A DNA stretch of 64,000 bases from Flavobacterium sp. SH_e (GCF_025717045.1 NZ_JAOVZN010000005.1:434001-498000); one strand, 5' to 3'. Shown: positions 34,689 through 43,931, counted from the stretch's first letter. The notes: generated from the letters alone by a model not told the origin. Numbers and translations: made by a program.

Positions 34689-35053
34689 TAGGCACGTTTG
34701 TTTAGTAATTTATTGATTCTCACTAAAAGCACAGCCGGACTGACTGGCTTGGCAATAAATTCATTTGCACCAATATCAAAAGAATCCAGTTCTGTTTGCT
34801 CGACGCCTGAAGAAGTCAATATAATTACAGGAACATCTGATTTGAGGCTTTGTCTAACATATTGCGTAATCTCCATACCGCTTACGCCAGGCATGTTAAT
34901 GTCTGTCAATATTAAATCATAATTTTCTTTTTGGATCGCTTCAAGTGCTTCTTTACCATCAGAAAATTGGTCAACACTAAATCCTTTAGACTCTAAGAAA
35001 AAAGATAATGATTTGCGTAGGATATCATTATCTTCGGCTAAAATAATTCTCAT
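34688..35053 (-). CDS. Single-domain response regulator
   Basis: 121 residues, receiver only. AEDN (6-9), phospho-acceptor Asp51 (LILTDINMP), conserved Ser/Thr (ILTSSG) and Lys in FIAKPVSP are all present. There is no output domain, so it probably acts by protein contact, for example on the HEAT protein or synthase, or as a phosphorelay intermediate between the hybrid kinase and another regulator. It is cotranslated with the YaiO-like gene via a TAATG overlap. Confidence 0.9.
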   Translation of the reverse strand: MRIILAEDNDILRKSLSFFLESKGFSVDQFSDGKEALEAIQKENYDLILTDINMPGVSGMEITQYVRQSLKSDVPVIILTSSGVEQTELDSFDIGANEFIAKPVSPAVLLVRINKLLNKRA

Positions 35054-35129
35054 TTTTTTATTTTTTATCTTGGGGACAACTTAATTTATAACGTCATATA
35101 CTGTAAAGCTATTGCATATTTCCTTTATT

Positions 35130-37115
35130 TCATAGCTCTTTTAAAATTTTTGTGACTTCATCAATTCCACAGCTAAAAATATTTACTTTATCTAAAGTTT
35201 CAGCTGTAAATTCGCCAGTTGAAGCTTCTTCTTCAATAATCGAAAGGCACTCACTCAAATCCTGAAGCATAAAAATATCCATACTAGACTTCATATTATG
35301 CGCCAATTTCTTTACGCTGTCATGATCTGAATTATGAAAAGCTTCCTCCATATCCTTAGCCTGACTTGGAATTTTTTCTACAAAAAGATTTATCATCTCT
35401 TTTTTAAATTCAGGATCGCCACAAGCCATTTCATCTAGGAAAGTCATATCTATAATTCTTCTATGGTTCGTTTCACTATCTTGATTCATTACTGTTTTTA
35501 TTGCTTTTAAAAGAACAGGCTGTTTAAAAGGTTTTGGCACATAAGCATTCATTCCTACTTTATAACATTTTTCCTGTTCTCCTACTAAAGAATGCGCAGT
35601 CATGGCAATAATTGGAATATTAGAATTCATTTCATTACGAATGTATTCTGTGGTTTGGTACCCATCTTTTACAGGCATTTGCAAATCCATTAATACCAAA
35701 TCATATTCATTTTGAGACAGAAGTTCAATACCTTCTTCGCCGTTGTGTGCAATGTCTAATTCAAATCCAAAATTATTAATTACGCTTTTTGCGAGCTTTT
35801 GGTTTAAAACATTGTCTTCGCAAAGAAGAATTTTAAGATTTCCTAGATTATTTTTAGAAACAGATTTTTCTTTGATTTCAATAACATCTACTTTTTTATA
35901 AGTCAACATAACCAAGAATTCTGAACCTCGATTTGGCGTACTTTTTACATCTACTTCGCCTTTTTGCAGTTCAACTAACTGTTTTACAATATTTAGCCCA
36001 AGTCCAGTACCTCCGTAAGTTCTTGTTGTGCTTTCTTGAACTTGCGTAAATCGTTCAAAAACAGTTTTAAGTTTATCTTTTGGAATTCCAATTCCAGTAT
36101 CTTTCACAGAAAACTTAAGCGAATAATCGTCTTCTGTTTCATCAATCTTTTTAACAGAGACTGTCACTTCGCCTTCACTTGTAAATTTAAGCGAGTTTCC
36201 TATAAGATTTACCAATATCTGATTAAGCCTTCCTTGATCGCCAATAACCATATCAGGCATTTCTGCATCAAGAAAAAGATTAAATTCGACATCTTTCTGC
36301 ACTTTTACCTTTAATAAATTATAGACATGTTTAAGCGTCTTTTTTAAATTAAACGGTTCAGATTCGATTACTAAATTTCCTGATTCAATTTTAGAAATGT
36401 CCAATATATCATTGACAATCAGAAGTAAATTTTCTCCAGCAATCTGAACACTTTCAATATAATCACGCTGAACGTCATCCAATTCAGTTTGCGCAAGAAG
36501 ATCAGTAAAACCAATGATTGAATTTAAAGGCGTTCTAATTTCGTGGCTCATATTAGCCAAAAAAGTATCTCTTGCCAATACAGCGCGTTCAGCAATTTTT
36601 CTCTGTTGATATAACTGAATATTCTTCGTTCCCAATTCTAACTGCGCCATAACGTGTTTGGCAACAATTGAGAGCGCATTTCTTTGATTATCATTCAGTT
36701 CTTTTACAACATGATCAACCGCACACAAAGTTCCAATATTATACCCGTCTGGAGTTGTAAGTGGCACCCCTGCATAGAATCGAACATTAAACCCGCCCGT
36801 AACATTAGGATCATCTTTGAATATCTCATTTACATGCGTATCATTGATTTCTACAATTTTTGTATCTAAAATAGTGTAATTGCAAAAGGAAATTTCTCGG
36901 GGAACTTCTGACACCCCTACTCCTATCTCAGATTTAAACCATTGTCTGTTTTCATCAATAAAAGAAATATGGGCAATTGGCACACCGCAAATGTAAGAAA
37001 CAAGCCTTGTAGCATCGTCAAAAGCATCATCTGGAAGTGTGTCTAGTATATTGTAACGTTTTAAAGCGGCTAAACGTTGTAGTTCGTTATCTGGAATGGG
37101 GTAATCTTTATTCAT
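35130..37115 (-). CDS. Hybrid histidine kinase: GAF-HK-REC-HPt
   Basis: 661 residues, soluble. GAF domain (about 25-160), DHp with His191 (MSHEIRTPLN), HATPase (about 295-405; NLIGNSLKF, DTGIGIP, GGTGLGLNIV), receiver with Asp477 (VLMDLQMP), and HPt domain with His606 (LAHNMKSS). It contains all steps of an internal His-Asp-His relay and can pass phosphate to the separate receiver encoded next. The GAF domain may bind a small ligand or detect a redox state. First gene of the operon, preceded on the minus strand by a -7-like TATCTTTA near 37143-37150. Confidence 0.93.
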   Translation of the reverse strand: MNKDYPIPDNELQRLAALKRYNILDTLPDDAFDDATRLVSYICGVPIAHISFIDENRQWFKSEIGVGVSEVPREISFCNYTILDTKIVEINDTHVNEIFKDDPNVTGGFNVRFYAGVPLTTPDGYNIGTLCAVDHVVKELNDNQRNALSIVAKHVMAQLELGTKNIQLYQQRKIAERAVLARDTFLANMSHEIRTPLNSIIGFTDLLAQTELDDVQRDYIESVQIAGENLLLIVNDILDISKIESGNLVIESEPFNLKKTLKHVYNLLKVKVQKDVEFNLFLDAEMPDMVIGDQGRLNQILVNLIGNSLKFTSEGEVTVSVKKIDETEDDYSLKFSVKDTGIGIPKDKLKTVFERFTQVQESTTRTYGGTGLGLNIVKQLVELQKGEVDVKSTPNRGSEFLVMLTYKKVDVIEIKEKSVSKNNLGNLKILLCEDNVLNQKLAKSVINNFGFELDIAHNGEEGIELLSQNEYDLVLMDLQMPVKDGYQTTEYIRNEMNSNIPIIAMTAHSLVGEQEKCYKVGMNAYVPKPFKQPVLLKAIKTVMNQDSETNHRRIIDMTFLDEMACGDPEFKKEMINLFVEKIPSQAKDMEEAFHNSDHDSVKKLAHNMKSSMDIFMLQDLSECLSIIEEEASTGEFTAETLDKVNIFSCGIDEVTKILKEL

Positions 37116-37275
37116 TTTATTAGCGTGGTAAAGTGTATAAAGATAAGGGTATTTAATCTAAAACCCTTGCATTAAATCGACATTATTAAAAAAGAGGCTT
37201 TATATGCTTCAAATTTTATCCGTCAAATCCTCCTTTTTTTATTTCATTACAAATTTTTTCTAGGTCATTACAAAA

Positions 37276-37309
37276 TTGAATGCCTCCTATTTCATGAACG
37301 CTAATTTTG
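37276..37309 (+). promoter_or_regulatory. Promoter of the antiporter gene (TTG-N23-TAATTTTG)
   Basis: TTG 37276-37278 and TAATTTTG 37302-37309 fit the Bacteroidota consensus at the upper spacing limit. The 5' UTR would be about 95 nt. The rest of the 297-bp gap has no ORF. Confidence 0.5.
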
Positions 37310-37412
37310 TCATAAAATTGCTCAGATTTTATAAACTAATCTCTTCAAAAAAGCCATTTTTCTATCTTTTTTCTAAGAAACAATATGCTGGAAAGAGTAA
37401 AATTTAAAGTAA

Positions 37413-39695
37413 ATGAAAAATTTAAGAAACAGTATTTTTTACGTTGGAATTATTGGAGGTTTCTCCCTTCTAATGTATTGGATTATTCTATTAGGTGTAA
37501 AACTGGAAACAGGCCGAAATCTTAAAATCCCTACTTCAGATAAAAGTCAATGGGGCGAATTTCTTGATTCTCTTATCAAGAACTTACACCATCCATTAGC
37601 CCTATTATTGGCACAGATCGTTACAATCATTTTTGTTGCCCGCATTTTTGGATGGATTTGCATCAAAATGAAACAACCCGCTGTAATTGGAGAAATGATC
37701 GCCGGGATTGTAATGGGACCTTCATTAATTGGAATGTATTTCCCTGAATTTTCTGCAGCGTTATTCCCTACTGAATCACTTGGAAATCTTCAATTCTTAA
37801 GTCAGATTGGTTTGATTCTTTTCATGTATATCGTGGGAATGGAAATCGATATGAAAATTCTAAGAAACAAAGCTCACGATGCTGTCGTTATTAGCCACGC
37901 AAGTATTATCATTCCGTTTGTTCTAGGAATGGGATTGGCGTACTTTATATATGATGAGTTTGCCCCTACAGATGTACAATTTACATCTTTTGGTTTGTTT
38001 GCCGGAATTGCGATGAGTATCACTGCATTTCCGGTGCTTGCCAGAATTGTGCAGGAACGCGGTATTCATAAAACTAAATTAGGAACAATTGTAATTACTT
38101 GTGCAGCAGCCGATGATATTACGGCTTGGTGTATTCTAGCAGTTGTTATTGCAATTGTAAAAGCAGGTTCTTTTGGAAGTGCTTTGTACACTGTTTTTTT
38201 AGCTTTAGGTTACGTATTTTTAATGATCAAAGTAGTTCGTCCGTTCCTTAAACGAATTGGAGATTTGTATGCTACAAGCGACAAATTAAGTAAACCAATT
38301 GTTGCAATATTCTTTTTAACTCTTGTAGTTTCTTCTTATTTGACAGAAGTTATCGGAATCCATGCTTTATTCGGAGCTTTTATTGCTGGTGCAATTATGC
38401 CTGAAAACATTAGATTTAGAAATCTTTTTATTGAAAAAGTCGAAGATGTTGCACTTGTACTTTTATTGCCATTATTCTTCGTATTTACCGGATTAAGAAC
38501 ACAAATTGGTTTATTGAATGAACCTTATTTATGGAAAATCGCTGGATTGATCTTCTCAGTAGCCGTGATAGGTAAGTTTGTCAGCAGTGCGCTTGCAGCA
38601 AAATTCGTAGGTCAAAACTGGAAAGACAGTTTATCTATCGGAGCTCTAATGAATACTAGAGGTTTAACCGAATTAGTTGCCTTAAATATTGGTTACGATC
38701 TTGGAGTTTTAAGTCCAGAATTATTCTCTATGTTCGTAATTATGGCACTTGCAACTACATTTATGACAGGTCCAACTTTAGATTTTATCAATTGGATTTT
38801 CAAATCGAGTAAAATAGAATCTGAAGAAGATGTTACTCTGAAAAATAAATACCGCATTTTATTATCATTTGACAGACCAGAATCAGGAAGAGCTTTGCTT
38901 AAAGTAGCTGACGGACTTACGAATAAAAGGGCTGAAAGTTCTGAAATTACTGCAATGCATTTTCTTCCAACTGAAGAACTACACCATTACAATACAGACG
39001 TTTACGAAACAGAAAAATTTAAAGGTGTTGTTGAAGAATCTGTAACACTAAACAGAAATATCACAACGATGTTTAAAGCGTCTTCTGATATTGATAACGA
39101 AATTGTAAATGTTGCAAACAAAAGCAAACACGATTTACTATTAGTTGGAATTGGGCAATCTATTTATGAAGGAAGTTTATTAGGAAGAGTTCTTGGTTTT
39201 ACGACCCGTATGATTAATCCTGAAAAAATATTAAATACCGTTACCGGAAAAGAAAACATCTTAGAATCGGCTCCTTTTGATGACGGAACGAGACAGATTA
39301 TTGCTAAATCTCATATTCCAGTGGGAATTTTAATTGATAAAGATTTAACTGAAATCGCACATATTTTTATTCCGTTATTCAATGCCAAAGATTGGGATTT
39401 GATTCAAAATTATGTCCAAAAATTTATTCAGAATACTGATGCCAGAATTGAAATCTTGGATGTAGAAGGAAAAATCATGTCAGATTTAGACACAAAAGAA
39501 AAAATTAGATTAATGGAACAAGCTGCTTCAAATCAGCTTTCGCTAAGAAAAGAGCATTCGATCGAAAAAGATTATTTAAATCAGCAAGATCTTATGCTAA
39601 TCTCAATTGACGGATGGAAACATTTAGTAGAAACCAAAAGCCCGTGGTTAACTAATATTCCGTCAACCCTAATTATCTCTGAAGATAAAAAATAG
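37413..39695 (+). CDS. CPA2-family cation:proton antiporter with C-terminal cytosolic domain
   Basis: 760 residues. An extra N-terminal TM (about 10-30) precedes a Na+/H+ exchanger domain with about 12 TMs (60-445). Landmarks include GEMIAGIVMGPSLIG, GLFAGIAMSITAFPVLARI, CAAADDITAWC (ion-binding Asp pair as in KefB/NhaA) and LGALMNTRGLTELVALNIG. A C-terminal cytosolic part (about 465-760) looks like tandem USP-type folds with LLLVGIGQSIYEGSLLG, rather than a TrkA-N domain. It probably exchanges K+ or Na+ for H+, with regulation by the USP-like region. Confidence 0.9.
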   Translation: MKNLRNSIFYVGIIGGFSLLMYWIILLGVKLETGRNLKIPTSDKSQWGEFLDSLIKNLHHPLALLLAQIVTIIFVARIFGWICIKMKQPAVIGEMIAGIVMGPSLIGMYFPEFSAALFPTESLGNLQFLSQIGLILFMYIVGMEIDMKILRNKAHDAVVISHASIIIPFVLGMGLAYFIYDEFAPTDVQFTSFGLFAGIAMSITAFPVLARIVQERGIHKTKLGTIVITCAAADDITAWCILAVVIAIVKAGSFGSALYTVFLALGYVFLMIKVVRPFLKRIGDLYATSDKLSKPIVAIFFLTLVVSSYLTEVIGIHALFGAFIAGAIMPENIRFRNLFIEKVEDVALVLLLPLFFVFTGLRTQIGLLNEPYLWKIAGLIFSVAVIGKFVSSALAAKFVGQNWKDSLSIGALMNTRGLTELVALNIGYDLGVLSPELFSMFVIMALATTFMTGPTLDFINWIFKSSKIESEEDVTLKNKYRILLSFDRPESGRALLKVADGLTNKRAESSEITAMHFLPTEELHHYNTDVYETEKFKGVVEESVTLNRNITTMFKASSDIDNEIVNVANKSKHDLLLVGIGQSIYEGSLLGRVLGFTTRMINPEKILNTVTGKENILESAPFDDGTRQIIAKSHIPVGILIDKDLTEIAHIFIPLFNAKDWDLIQNYVQKFIQNTDARIEILDVEGKIMSDLDTKEKIRLMEQAASNQLSLRKEHSIEKDYLNQQDLMLISIDGWKHLVETKSPWLTNIPSTLIISEDKK

Positions 39696-39702
39696 ATTTT
39701 TT

Positions 39703-39898
39703 TAATTATGAATTATGAGTTATGAATTATAAGTTGCAAATCCATCTGTAATCTCGTAACTCATAACTCATAACTCATAACTCATAACTCATAACTCATA
39801 ACTCATAACTCATAACTCATAACTCATAACTCATAACTCATAACTCATAACTCATAACTCATAACTTCATAACTCATAACTCATAATTCATAATTCAA
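39703..39898. repeat. 7-bp tandem repeat (AACTCAT)n inside a larger inverted repeat
   Basis: From 39758 to 39862 the unit AACTCAT is repeated 15 times without error. One copy with an extra T, two more copies, and degenerate AATTCAT units follow. The left flank (about 39703-39735) holds the inverse, ATGAGTT/ATGAATT words, so transcripts of either strand can fold. It lies between convergent genes; the stop codon of the oxidoreductase on the minus strand lies within the degenerate end. Confidence 0.9.
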
Positions 39899-40526
39899 GA
39901 ATTTGTTTAAGCTCAAGAGTTGTTTTCCCTGACGAAAGCACTTTAGGAGATTTCGCTAATTTTTCGGCTAAAAATGCCGTTGTAATTGGTTTTAGATTCT
40001 TAAAAAGTCCAATTGCATTGAATACTTTAATAATATTTACCGAAATCTTTTCGCCCAAACGATCTGAATTTTCACGAATCAGCGGTCCAGGTCTAAAAAT
40101 AAGATATTGCAAAAAATGAAGTTCTTCTATATATTCTTCCAATTTTCCCTTCATCATCGAATAGAATACACTGCTTTTTGAAGAAGCTCCATAAGAAGAA
40201 ACCAAAACCAAAGAATTAACATTATTTTGCTTTGCAGCAGAAGCAAATTCGGCCGGAATATCAAAGTCAATTTTCCATTGCTTTTCTTTTGAACCTGCAT
40301 CTTTTAAAGTTGTTCCAAGGCATGAAAACAGAACATCTCCGATAATTAAATCTTGAAATGAATTTACATTTGAAAAATCAACGATATGTTCTCTCAACTT
40401 TGAATGAGATTTTCCCGTAGCACGTCTCACAAAAATAGAAACCGATTCATAATCATTACTTTCCAAAAGTAGATCAACAAGTTTTTTTCCTGTTGCGCCT
40501 GTAGCTCCAATTACCAATGCTTTCAT
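39888..40526 (-). CDS. NAD(P)-binding oxidoreductase, HTATIP2/NmrA-like
   Basis: 212 residues. N-terminal Rossmann motif GATGATGKK (7-15) for NAD(P), then a short SDR-like fold: VLFSCLGTTLKDAGS, NSLVLVSSYGASSKS and FRPGPLI, which match the CC3/HTATIP2-like branch of atypical SDRs. The catalytic Tyr-Lys pair is not in classical spacing, so it may be a redox sensor or a reductase of uncertain substrate. The next gene starts 42 nt upstream on the same strand, so the two may be cotranscribed. Confidence 0.85.
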   Translation of the reverse strand: MKALVIGATGATGKKLVDLLLESNDYESVSIFVRRATGKSHSKLREHIVDFSNVNSFQDLIIGDVLFSCLGTTLKDAGSKEKQWKIDFDIPAEFASAAKQNNVNSLVLVSSYGASSKSSVFYSMMKGKLEEYIEELHFLQYLIFRPGPLIRENSDRLGEKISVNIIKVFNAIGLFKNLKPITTAFLAEKLAKSPKVLSSGKTTLELKQILEL

Positions 40527-40568
40527 AAATAAAGGGTTTAGAAAGTAAATATAATGTTTTATTCTATT

Positions 40569-41471
40569 TTAATCATGATTTACCATTTGGCGAAAAAGCA
40601 TTAATTCCCCGTTATTATTTCTTTTCCAAACATTTATACTTTTGCCTTTTACATTTCCATTATTATCCCCGTCGCGCCAATCAACATTGTAAAAACCAAA
40701 TTCTACAATTGCTTTTCCTGCATTTATAATTCCAGAAGTCTTGATTGAGATTTGCTCAATACTCAATGTCCCAGGTTTTTCGTGTTCTGTAAAATAAGCT
40801 GTAATCTCTTTTTCGCCAGAAAGAATTGGCGTGTAATACGTTAAATACATCGCGTCTGGCATAAACATTTTGGCGTGTTCTACTCCTTGCCTATTCTGAA
40901 CTAAACTTTTAATGGTATTATTTCTGTCCTTAACTTCTAAAGTTAATTGATCTGACGAAATGTATTCTTGTGTTTGCGAAACATCCGAATCGTCTATTTC
41001 AGGAATATTTTTATCATCAAAATAACTTGCTGAACCCCAAATTTCTGCAGCAATAGTAAGAAACTGTTTCTTTTTCTGCCATAAAACAGCATATTTTCCA
41101 GAATAAGAATGTGGATCTTGCCTTTTTAAAATCAGATTTTCAGTAAAATTTCCAATTTCAAGAACGTAACTTCCAAAATCCTGTATTTCCAAAATTGTTC
41201 TTTCGTATGAAATAATTTTTGCCTGAGAAAGCCATTGTTCATAGAATGCAGAAATTGACTTTTTCCCCGTTCTTTGTCTGCTGTGTTCGGGCATAAAAAT
41301 AGATTGATCTGTATATGCTTTTATTAATGCGTTTTGATTTCCTTTAAGAAAAGCGGTTGCAAAAGCAGTATTATAAGCTTCAATTTGTTTTCTAATTCCG
41401 AAATCAATTTTATTTTCTTGTGCAAAAAGACCAAATGCTAAGAAAAAAAAGGTAAAACTAAATTTAATCAT
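40569..41471 (-). CDS. Secreted protein with two SnoaL/DUF4440-like domains
   Basis: 300 residues. Signal peptide (about 1-17, MIKFSFTFFFLAFGLFAQ). Two related NTF2-fold halves follow: 25-145 (AYNTAFATAFLKGNQNALI, SIFMPEHSRQRTGKKSISAFY) and 180-300 (TIKSLVQNRQGVEHAKMF, MYLTYYTPILSGEKEITAYF). The duplication suggests a pseudo-dimer in the periplasm. DUF4440 proteins have no common proven activity. The 317-bp gap upstream (41472-41788), shared with the divergent gene at 41789, has no ORF and no clear promoter consensus. Confidence 0.8.
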   Translation of the reverse strand: MIKFSFTFFFLAFGLFAQENKIDFGIRKQIEAYNTAFATAFLKGNQNALIKAYTDQSIFMPEHSRQRTGKKSISAFYEQWLSQAKIISYERTILEIQDFGSYVLEIGNFTENLILKRQDPHSYSGKYAVLWQKKKQFLTIAAEIWGSASYFDDKNIPEIDDSDVSQTQEYISSDQLTLEVKDRNNTIKSLVQNRQGVEHAKMFMPDAMYLTYYTPILSGEKEITAYFTEHEKPGTLSIEQISIKTSGIINAGKAIVEFGFYNVDWRDGDNNGNVKGKSINVWKRNNNGELMLFRQMVNHD

Positions 41472-41788
41472 AGCCGATAATTTTTAATTGAAAACAAATA
41501 TAATATATTAATCTTCAGTATTTTACAATTAAATCAATCTAGATATTTTCATTTAGTTTTTCATCCAATTTTTTCTTTTTTTTCAATGAAAACTCTTTAA
41601 AAAGTCTTCATTTTAGGAGTTTTAAGTTAACAAAAAGAAGCAGTTCTTCTATTTATTAAGAAGTTAATTTTTCTACAAATAACCACTGCAAGACAATAAT
41701 TAGTTTCATAAAATGTTTATATATAAAAGATTATGATGCATCTAATCTTTTCAAAATAATACCCCTCAAGATTAATATTTATAAAAAC

Positions 41789-42382
41789 ATGAAAAGAATA
41801 TTTTTAATAATTGCCTTTACTTCCTTTTCTCTGCACAGCTTTGCCCAAGAAATCGATAATAAATTCAAGAAGATTCCGGCAAAAGATCCTGCCGTAAAAG
41901 AAGTTATTCCGCCGAAAGAAGTCTCACCAAAAGAAAATCCCCCGGCGCCTGTAGAAAAACCCGCGCCATTACAGGTTAATCCAGACGAACTATTTAAAGA
42001 CAGAAATCTTTACAAAGAAGACGCAAATGTTGAAGGGATTTTTTATAGAAGAAATCAATTTTTAGGAAATATCAACACCACTTCAGCTACTTCTACAATT
42101 ATGTACCGTGATGCAGCTTTTGTAGACGGCGATAAAGTAAAAGTATATTTGAATGATAAAGTAATTGAACCTGAAGTTTTCTTAAATGGTGATTTTAAAA
42201 GCGTGAAAATAGACTTAGTAAAAGGAATCAACAAAATTGATATTGAAGCACTTAACGAAGGTTTTGCTTCTCCAAACACAGCCGAATTTAAAGTTTATGA
42301 CGATAAAGGCCAAGTTATTTCGTCAAGCGAATGGAATGTTGGTACTGGTTACAAAGCCGTTATTGTATTAGTTAAAGAATAA
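41789..42382 (+). CDS. Exported hypothetical protein with Pro-rich linker
   Basis: 197 residues. Signal peptide (MKRIFLIIAFTSFSLHSFAQ, cut after 20), a Lys/Pro/Glu-rich linker (25-65; PPKEVSPKENPPAPVEKP), then a beta-rich domain (about 85-197) ending KAVIVLVKE. The C-terminal domain looks like an immunoglobulin-type sandwich. I recognise no named family. It is monocistronic with its own terminator. The periplasm or surface is likely. Confidence 0.75.
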   Translation: MKRIFLIIAFTSFSLHSFAQEIDNKFKKIPAKDPAVKEVIPPKEVSPKENPPAPVEKPAPLQVNPDELFKDRNLYKEDANVEGIFYRRNQFLGNINTTSATSTIMYRDAAFVDGDKVKVYLNDKVIEPEVFLNGDFKSVKIDLVKGINKIDIEALNEGFASPNTAEFKVYDDKGQVISSSEWNVGTGYKAVIVLVKE

Positions 42383-42422
42383 TTCTTTTAACAGAAATCG
42401 TTTGAAATCATAAAAAACACTT

Positions 42423-42449
42423 AAAACTGCTGACTTCAGCAGTTTTTTT
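42423..42449 (+). terminator. Intrinsic terminator
   Basis: AAAACTGCTG pairs with CAGCAGTTTT across a 4-nt loop, followed by T. Confidence 0.85.
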
Positions 42450-42466
42450 ATTGTATATATGTAGCT

Positions 42467-42481
42467 AACTACGTAGTTTTG
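42467..42481 (+). promoter_or_regulatory. MarR operator overlapping the -7 element
   Basis: The perfect 12-bp palindrome AACTACGTAGTT (42467-42478) overlaps TAGTTTTG (42474-42481), a full TAnnTTTG match. This position lets a dimeric MarR protein shut the promoter of the GNAT-MarR operon, i.e. autorepression. Confidence 0.6.
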
Positions 42482-42506
42482 TACACATCTTTAATTTACA
42501 TTACAA

Positions 42507-42992
42507 ATGCACATTCAACCAATACAAAATAAATACGAAAATGAAATCGTTGATTTGATTTTAAACATTCAGCAAAAAGAATTTAATGTTCCTGTTACTT
42601 TAGAAGATCAGCCAGATTTACTAGACATTGAAAACTTTTACTATAAACCAGGCGGAATATTTCTTGGCGCTTTTATAGACGAGAAATTAGTTGGAACAAT
42701 CGCTTTAGTTAAATTTAATGCTGAAGCTGGAGCGATCAGAAAAATGTTCGTTAAGAAGGAATACAGAGGAAAAGAGTTTCAAATTGCCCAGCAATTATTA
42801 GAACAATTAATTGCATACAGCAAAGAAAAGGGAATTAAAGACTTATATTTGGGAACTGTTACGCTCTTGCAGGCTGCTTTACGTTTTTATAAAAAAAATA
42901 ATTTTGTAACAATCCCAAAAGAAACACTTCCAACTGATTTTCCGTTAATGAAACCCGATAATGTTTTTTGTCATTTAAATCTAAACCAATAG
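42507..42992 (+). CDS. GNAT-family acetyltransferase of the MarR operon
   Basis: 161 residues. GNAT core with GTIALVKFNAEAGAIRKMFVKKEYRGKEFQIAQQLLEQLI (acyl-CoA site at about 72-105) and LRFYKKNNFV. It resembles the GNAT domain fused to MarR in some bacteria; here the two are separate genes 2 nt apart. Its acceptor molecule is unknown, perhaps an antibiotic or amine related to the MarR ligand. Confidence 0.88.
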   Translation: MHIQPIQNKYENEIVDLILNIQQKEFNVPVTLEDQPDLLDIENFYYKPGGIFLGAFIDEKLVGTIALVKFNAEAGAIRKMFVKKEYRGKEFQIAQQLLEQLIAYSKEKGIKDLYLGTVTLLQAALRFYKKNNFVTIPKETLPTDFPLMKPDNVFCHLNLNQ

Positions 42993-42994
42993 AA

Positions 42995-43468
42995 ATGAAT
43001 ATAATTGATGAAATTGGCATCTTAGCCATATCTACTCGATTGCAACGTCTTAGCGAACAGCTTCGCAAAGACGGGGCTTTAATTTATAAGTCGTACGATA
43101 TTGATTTTGAACCAAAATGGTTTCCTATAATTTACACGCTTCATATAAAAGAAATGCTGAGCGTTGTTGAAATCGCTGCCGAAATTGGCTATAGCCACCC
43201 TTCGACTATAAGTTTATTAAAGGAATTGGAAAAGCTAAAAATCATCAGTTCTAAAAAAGATAAACTGGACGAACGCAAAAGATTGATTGTCCTTACAGCA
43301 AAAGGAAAAGAACTTGTTGTAAAAATGCAGCCCGTTTGGACCGTTATGAAAAATGCTTTACACGAAATCACTGACACCCAAAACAATCTTTTGAAAGCGA
43401 TTGAAGAAACGGAGCAGAAACTAGCTTCACAAGGATTTTTTCAAAGAATTTCAGAATTCAAAAGCTGA
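42995..43468 (+). CDS. MarR-family transcriptional regulator
   Basis: 157 residues from ATG 42995, 2 nt after the GNAT stop; a longer start at 42968 would overlap the previous gene and is not needed. N-terminal dimer helix, winged helix (about 50-115: VVEIAAEIGYSHPSTISLLKELEKL, then KKDKLDERKRLIVLTAKG), and C-terminal helix. The RKRLIVLTAKG wing is the MarR hallmark. It likely represses its own operon at the palindrome 42467-42478. Confidence 0.92.
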   Translation: MNIIDEIGILAISTRLQRLSEQLRKDGALIYKSYDIDFEPKWFPIIYTLHIKEMLSVVEIAAEIGYSHPSTISLLKELEKLKIISSKKDKLDERKRLIVLTAKGKELVVKMQPVWTVMKNALHEITDTQNNLLKAIEETEQKLASQGFFQRISEFKS

Positions 43469-43469
43469 T

Positions 43470-43826
43470 TTATTCTTTTCCAGTAATCTTTTTTCTGTGA
43501 TTATGACCCCATTTTGCTAACGAATCGATTACTTCTTTTAATGTATGTCCATATTCTGTCAGCTGATATTCTACAGTTATGGGCTGAGTATTCAAAACAG
43601 TTCTAGTAACTAATTGATTTTCTTCAAGGTTTTTCAATTCCCTGCTCAACATTTTTCCAGAAATTCCTTCAACTTCTCGCAATAAATCGGTAAATCTTAA
43701 AGTATTAAAGCAAAGTGATGCAATGATAGAGATTTTCCATCTTCCGTTTAAAATATACATTGCGTCATGCACTGCCATAATATGTTGTGTGCATTTTTTA
43801 GGATCGTGTTTTAGTTCTTTCAGCAT
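43470..43826 (-). CDS. HxlR-family transcriptional regulator
   Basis: 118 residues. Early Cys13 (DPKKCTQHIM) is the classical thiol of redox-sensing HxlR proteins such as HypR. YILNGRWKISIIASL, LRFTDLLREVEGISGKMLSRELKNLE and the wing RTVLNTQPITVEYQLT follow. It is divergent from a nitroreductase gene (106-bp spacer with TTACnnTTnGGTAA-like half-sites near 43856-43871), the usual HxlR/nitroreductase pair, so it probably activates that gene under electrophile stress. Confidence 0.92.
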   Translation of the reverse strand: MLKELKHDPKKCTQHIMAVHDAMYILNGRWKISIIASLCFNTLRFTDLLREVEGISGKMLSRELKNLEENQLVTRTVLNTQPITVEYQLTEYGHTLKEVIDSLAKWGHNHRKKITGKE

Positions 43827-43931
43827 GTTCTATTGTATGTTACCTCGATGTTACAGTTACTTTTGGTAATTGGATGACAAAAATACACTTAAAGTGTTTA
43901 CATTTGAATACAATTTAATTATTAAAGAAAA

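Noticed and set aside
36036..36314. Frame of 92 codons opposite the hybrid kinase
   Set aside because: Lies within the conserved HATPase domain coding sequence on the other strand.
39758..39862. CRISPR array
   Set aside because: A 7-bp unit with no spacers; a simple tandem repeat.
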